Positions 63,070 through 64,000 of a stretch of DNA of 64,000 nt are shown one piece after another. The DNA is from Flavobacteriales bacterium UBA4422 (GTDB lineage: Bacteria; Bacteroidota; Bacteroidia; Flavobacteriales_G; Salibacteraceae). The stretch is taken from positions 1 to 64,000 of the forward strand of contig DGQE01000031.1 of assembly GCA_002389645.1 (NCBI GenBank), written 5' to 3'. The notes beneath the pieces were generated by a model that had not been told where the DNA came from, searched no databases, and saw only the letters and a program-made list of their open reading frames with translations. How positions within the stretch are numbered: position 1 is the first letter of the stretch; each line of letters opens with the position of its first letter. The translations under genes were made by a program, and so were the position numbers.

Positions 63070-63108
63070 TATACGAAAGTGAAATAAATATTACTTCACT
63101 TTTGTATA
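63070..63108. repeat. 14-bp inverted repeat upstream of the ABM gene
   Basis: Arms 63070-63083 (TATACGAAAGTGAA) and 63095-63108 (TTCACTTTTGTATA) are inverted with one G/T mismatch and an 11-nt spacer. It sits 29 nt upstream of the ABM start and 32 nt after the stop of the SDR gene, both on the minus strand. There is no T run behind it, so an operator or a processed hairpin is as likely as a terminator. Confidence 0.5.
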
Positions 63109-63139
63109 GCCCAAACCTTTATGATTTACTCTTGCTTTC

Positions 63140-64000
63140 TTAGCTCGTTAATTCCCGAAGCATGCCGTTGAAAATGAATCCATGAAAGGGGAGTACGGAA
63201 TACCAATAAATTCGGCCTATTAACCCTAAAGGTCTGAACGTTGCGGTTTGCACGAGCTTACCCCCAACAACTCTGAACTCTAACCAAGCTTCACCTGGTA
63301 ATTTCATTTCAGCAAAAAGCAGTAATCGTCCTTCTTCTTTGTTAGCATAAAGTACTCGCCAAAAATCGAGTGCATCTCCTGAATTCAGTGAGCTTTCCGT
63401 TGTGCGGCCCCTGCGCAAACCAACGCCTCCAGACAACTTGTCCAAAAGTCCGCGTAATTTCCACAACCAATTCCCATAGTACCAGCCATTTTCTCCACCT
63501 ATGCTCCATATTTTATTGACGGTAGCATCAAGATTATTGAAATGCTTCTCTCTTTTATCGACAAAGCAACCGTAAGAGGGAACGTGGATAAATTCAGATA
63601 GATTAAACGCAAAGTCGCTGCTGATAAAAGCGTCCTTCCAACTGGATACTACTTCGTTTCGGTCAATTTTATTGAAAGCTCTTTCCAGGGCTGCTCGGTA
63701 ATTGATGGGTTCAATTCCTACCAAATCATTGATGCGGTTATTTCTACATACTACTTCAATTTTCATGCTGTCAACAAGCGCAGCAGCCAATTTAAAGGAG
63801 GTGGATGTCACAAAATAGAGCCAATAGGATGACAGCTTGGGGGTCATCACTGGAACCGTGTAGATGTAGCGCTTTAAGTTTCTGACTCGCCCAAACTCTA
63901 ATATCATGTCTTTATACGACAACACATCCGGACCACCAATGTCGAAGTCTTGATTGTATGTCTTTGCATTGAAGATGGTTTTTGACAAAAACTGAATGAC
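63140..64000 (-). CDS. SDR family protein with C-terminal DUF2867 domain (partial)
   Basis: The last about 286 residues; the frame stays open to the window edge (VIQFLSKTIFNAKTYNQDF), so the N-terminal NAD(P)-binding part is missing and the TTG near 63988 is not the true start. Family marks are FDIGGPDVLSYKDMILEF, PVMTPKLSSYWLYFVTSTS and a DUF2867 domain from about 150 (WSIGGENGWYYGNWLWKLRG, LLDKLSGGVGLRRGR, GDALDFWRVL, FRPLGLIGRIYWYSVLPFHG). The full proteins (about 480 residues) join an atypical SDR to DUF2867; their substrate is unknown. Confidence 0.9.
   Translation of the reverse strand, partial: VIQFLSKTIFNAKTYNQDFDIGGPDVLSYKDMILEFGRVRNLKRYIYTVPVMTPKLSSYWLYFVTSTSFKLAAALVDSMKIEVVCRNNRINDLVGIEPINYRAALERAFNKIDRNEVVSSWKDAFISSDFAFNLSEFIHVPSYGCFVDKREKHFNNLDATVNKIWSIGGENGWYYGNWLWKLRGLLDKLSGGVGLRRGRTTESSLNSGDALDFWRVLYANKEEGRLLLFAEMKLPGEAWLEFRVVGGKLVQTATFRPLGLIGRIYWYSVLPFHGFIFNGMLRELTS

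Overview
The window looks like chromosomal DNA of an AT-rich Bacteroidota, most likely a marine-type Flavobacteriales relative. The grounds are three long secreted proteins with a C-terminal type IX secretion (T9SS) sorting domain, a PorP/SprF remnant, lineage-restricted families (DUF4783, DUF4834, DUF5687, Porin_10-like), a CarB without the C-terminal regulatory domain, an almost complete absence of Shine-Dalgarno sequences, TAnnTTTG-type promoter boxes, and many TTG starts. I saw no phage, insertion sequence, CRISPR array or tRNA.

Layout. 1-410: end of an rRNA operon (3' end of 23S, 5S, strong terminator). 419-14305: a putative outer-membrane porin, a secreted protein often labelled asparagine synthetase B, dnaB, an ElaA-type acetyltransferase, an SRPBCC protein, a RecB/AddA-like helicase, a T9SS-exported subtilase with a di-haem peroxidase lipoprotein, a flavin disulfide-reductase-family enzyme without its disulfide, and a broken PorP/SprF gene. 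14302-28393: housekeeping and envelope genes (rluD, T9SS protein, PASTA protein; sugar epimerases; ddl; rdgB; galE; rlmH; DUF4783; nadC) and an M1 peptidase joined to what looks like an Omp85-type beta-barrel.

28394-45887 is the accessory heart of the window, a surface-glycan locus. A pair of uncharacterised PLP enzymes points left. A rightward operon runs: HP/S-motif glycosyltransferase, CMP-sugar synthetase (NeuA), nonulosonate synthase (NeuB), NeuD-like acetyltransferase, TIM-barrel protein, CBS-aminotransferase fusion, Wzx-type flippase. A converging leftward operon runs: YfhO-type membrane protein, GT4 glycosyltransferase, sugar formyltransferase, PIG-L deacetylase, sulfotransferase. Together they read as synthesis of a sialic-acid-like sugar, its polymer assembly and export, and decoration by deacetylation, N-formylation and sulfation. 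The usual NeuC-type epimerase and nucleotide-sugar dehydratase are not in the window.

45969-64000: DUF4834 and carB, a DUF5687/ATPase ABC exporter, a zinc-independent alcohol dehydrogenase gene broken by one in-frame TGA, a DUF1684 lipoprotein-like protein, an HDAC-family deacetylase, a secreted thioredoxin, a peptide transporter followed by a dipeptidyl peptidase (peptide use), a GlcD-type FAD dehydrogenase, a YeeZ-like SDR, a repeat-rich T9SS adhesin, an ABM monooxygenase, and the C-terminal part of an SDR/DUF2867 protein cut by the window edge. Genes are tightly packed: converging genes usually end within a few bases of each other and twice share a single CTAG.
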